This document shows, in pieces, positions 6,129 through 6,129 of a stretch of 6,129 bases of DNA (position 1 is its first letter; each line of letters opens with the position of its first letter). The translations under genes and the position numbers were made by a program. Origin of the DNA: Flaviramulus sp. GTDB taxonomy: Bacteria > Bacteroidota > Bacteroidia > Flavobacteriales > Flavobacteriaceae. Location of the stretch: NCBI GenBank assembly GCA_023255235.1, contig JALRJA010000226.1, positions 1 to 6,129 on the forward strand, read 5' to 3'. The notes below the pieces were generated by a model, which ran no database searches, was not told the origin of the DNA, and saw only the letters and a list, made by a program, of their open reading frames with translations.

Positions 6129-6129
6129 A

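Overview
The window looks like a piece of a Flavobacteriaceae-type genome (Bacteroidota). The basis is its AT-rich composition, the lack of Shine-Dalgarno sequences in front of clear genes, flavobacterial-looking protein sequences, and the gene set ExbB / small membrane protein / ExbD / ExbD followed by a PorT-like barrel, a PAP2-like membrane protein, RpoN and AsnS. The species cannot be named from this sequence.

Left part (2-1881, + strand): a tight operon with gaps of 25, 3 and 22 bases. It encodes the C-terminal end of an ExbB/TolQ-type proton channel protein (cut by the window edge), a four-helix membrane protein of unknown function, and two different ExbD-type proteins, each with the membrane aspartate of the family. 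Together they probably form an inner-membrane, proton-motive-force-driven motor that energises TonB-dependent outer-membrane transport. No tonB gene is in view. A strong hairpin plus T-run (1906-1947) closes the operon.

Middle (2010-2702, + strand): a separate gene for a secreted outer-membrane beta-barrel of the PorT/OMP_b-brl type. It runs head-on into the next gene, and the two share the palindrome TTATAA as their last codon plus stop.

Right part (2697-about 6021, - strand): asnS (asparaginyl-tRNA synthetase), then rpoN (sigma-54), then a membrane protein with a degenerate PAP2 phosphatase pattern. rpoN and the membrane gene overlap by one base (TAATG), so they are probably translationally coupled.

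Right edge (about 6022-6129): asnS stops being recognisable in the middle of its N-terminal OB-fold region. It is replaced by about 108 bases with clearly higher GC (about 51% against 33% next door). On the same strand but in another frame, these bases encode a canonical EF-hand calcium-binding loop. This is most simply a chimeric join (assembly or library artefact at a contig end). A real rearrangement is possible but less likely, because it would break an essential gene.

Apart from that junction the region reads as ordinary flavobacterial core genome. I see no mobile element, CRISPR array, tRNA or rRNA, and no convincing sign of a new defence or biosynthetic system. No gene-free stretch exceeds 300 bases; the longest is 128 bases (1882-2009).
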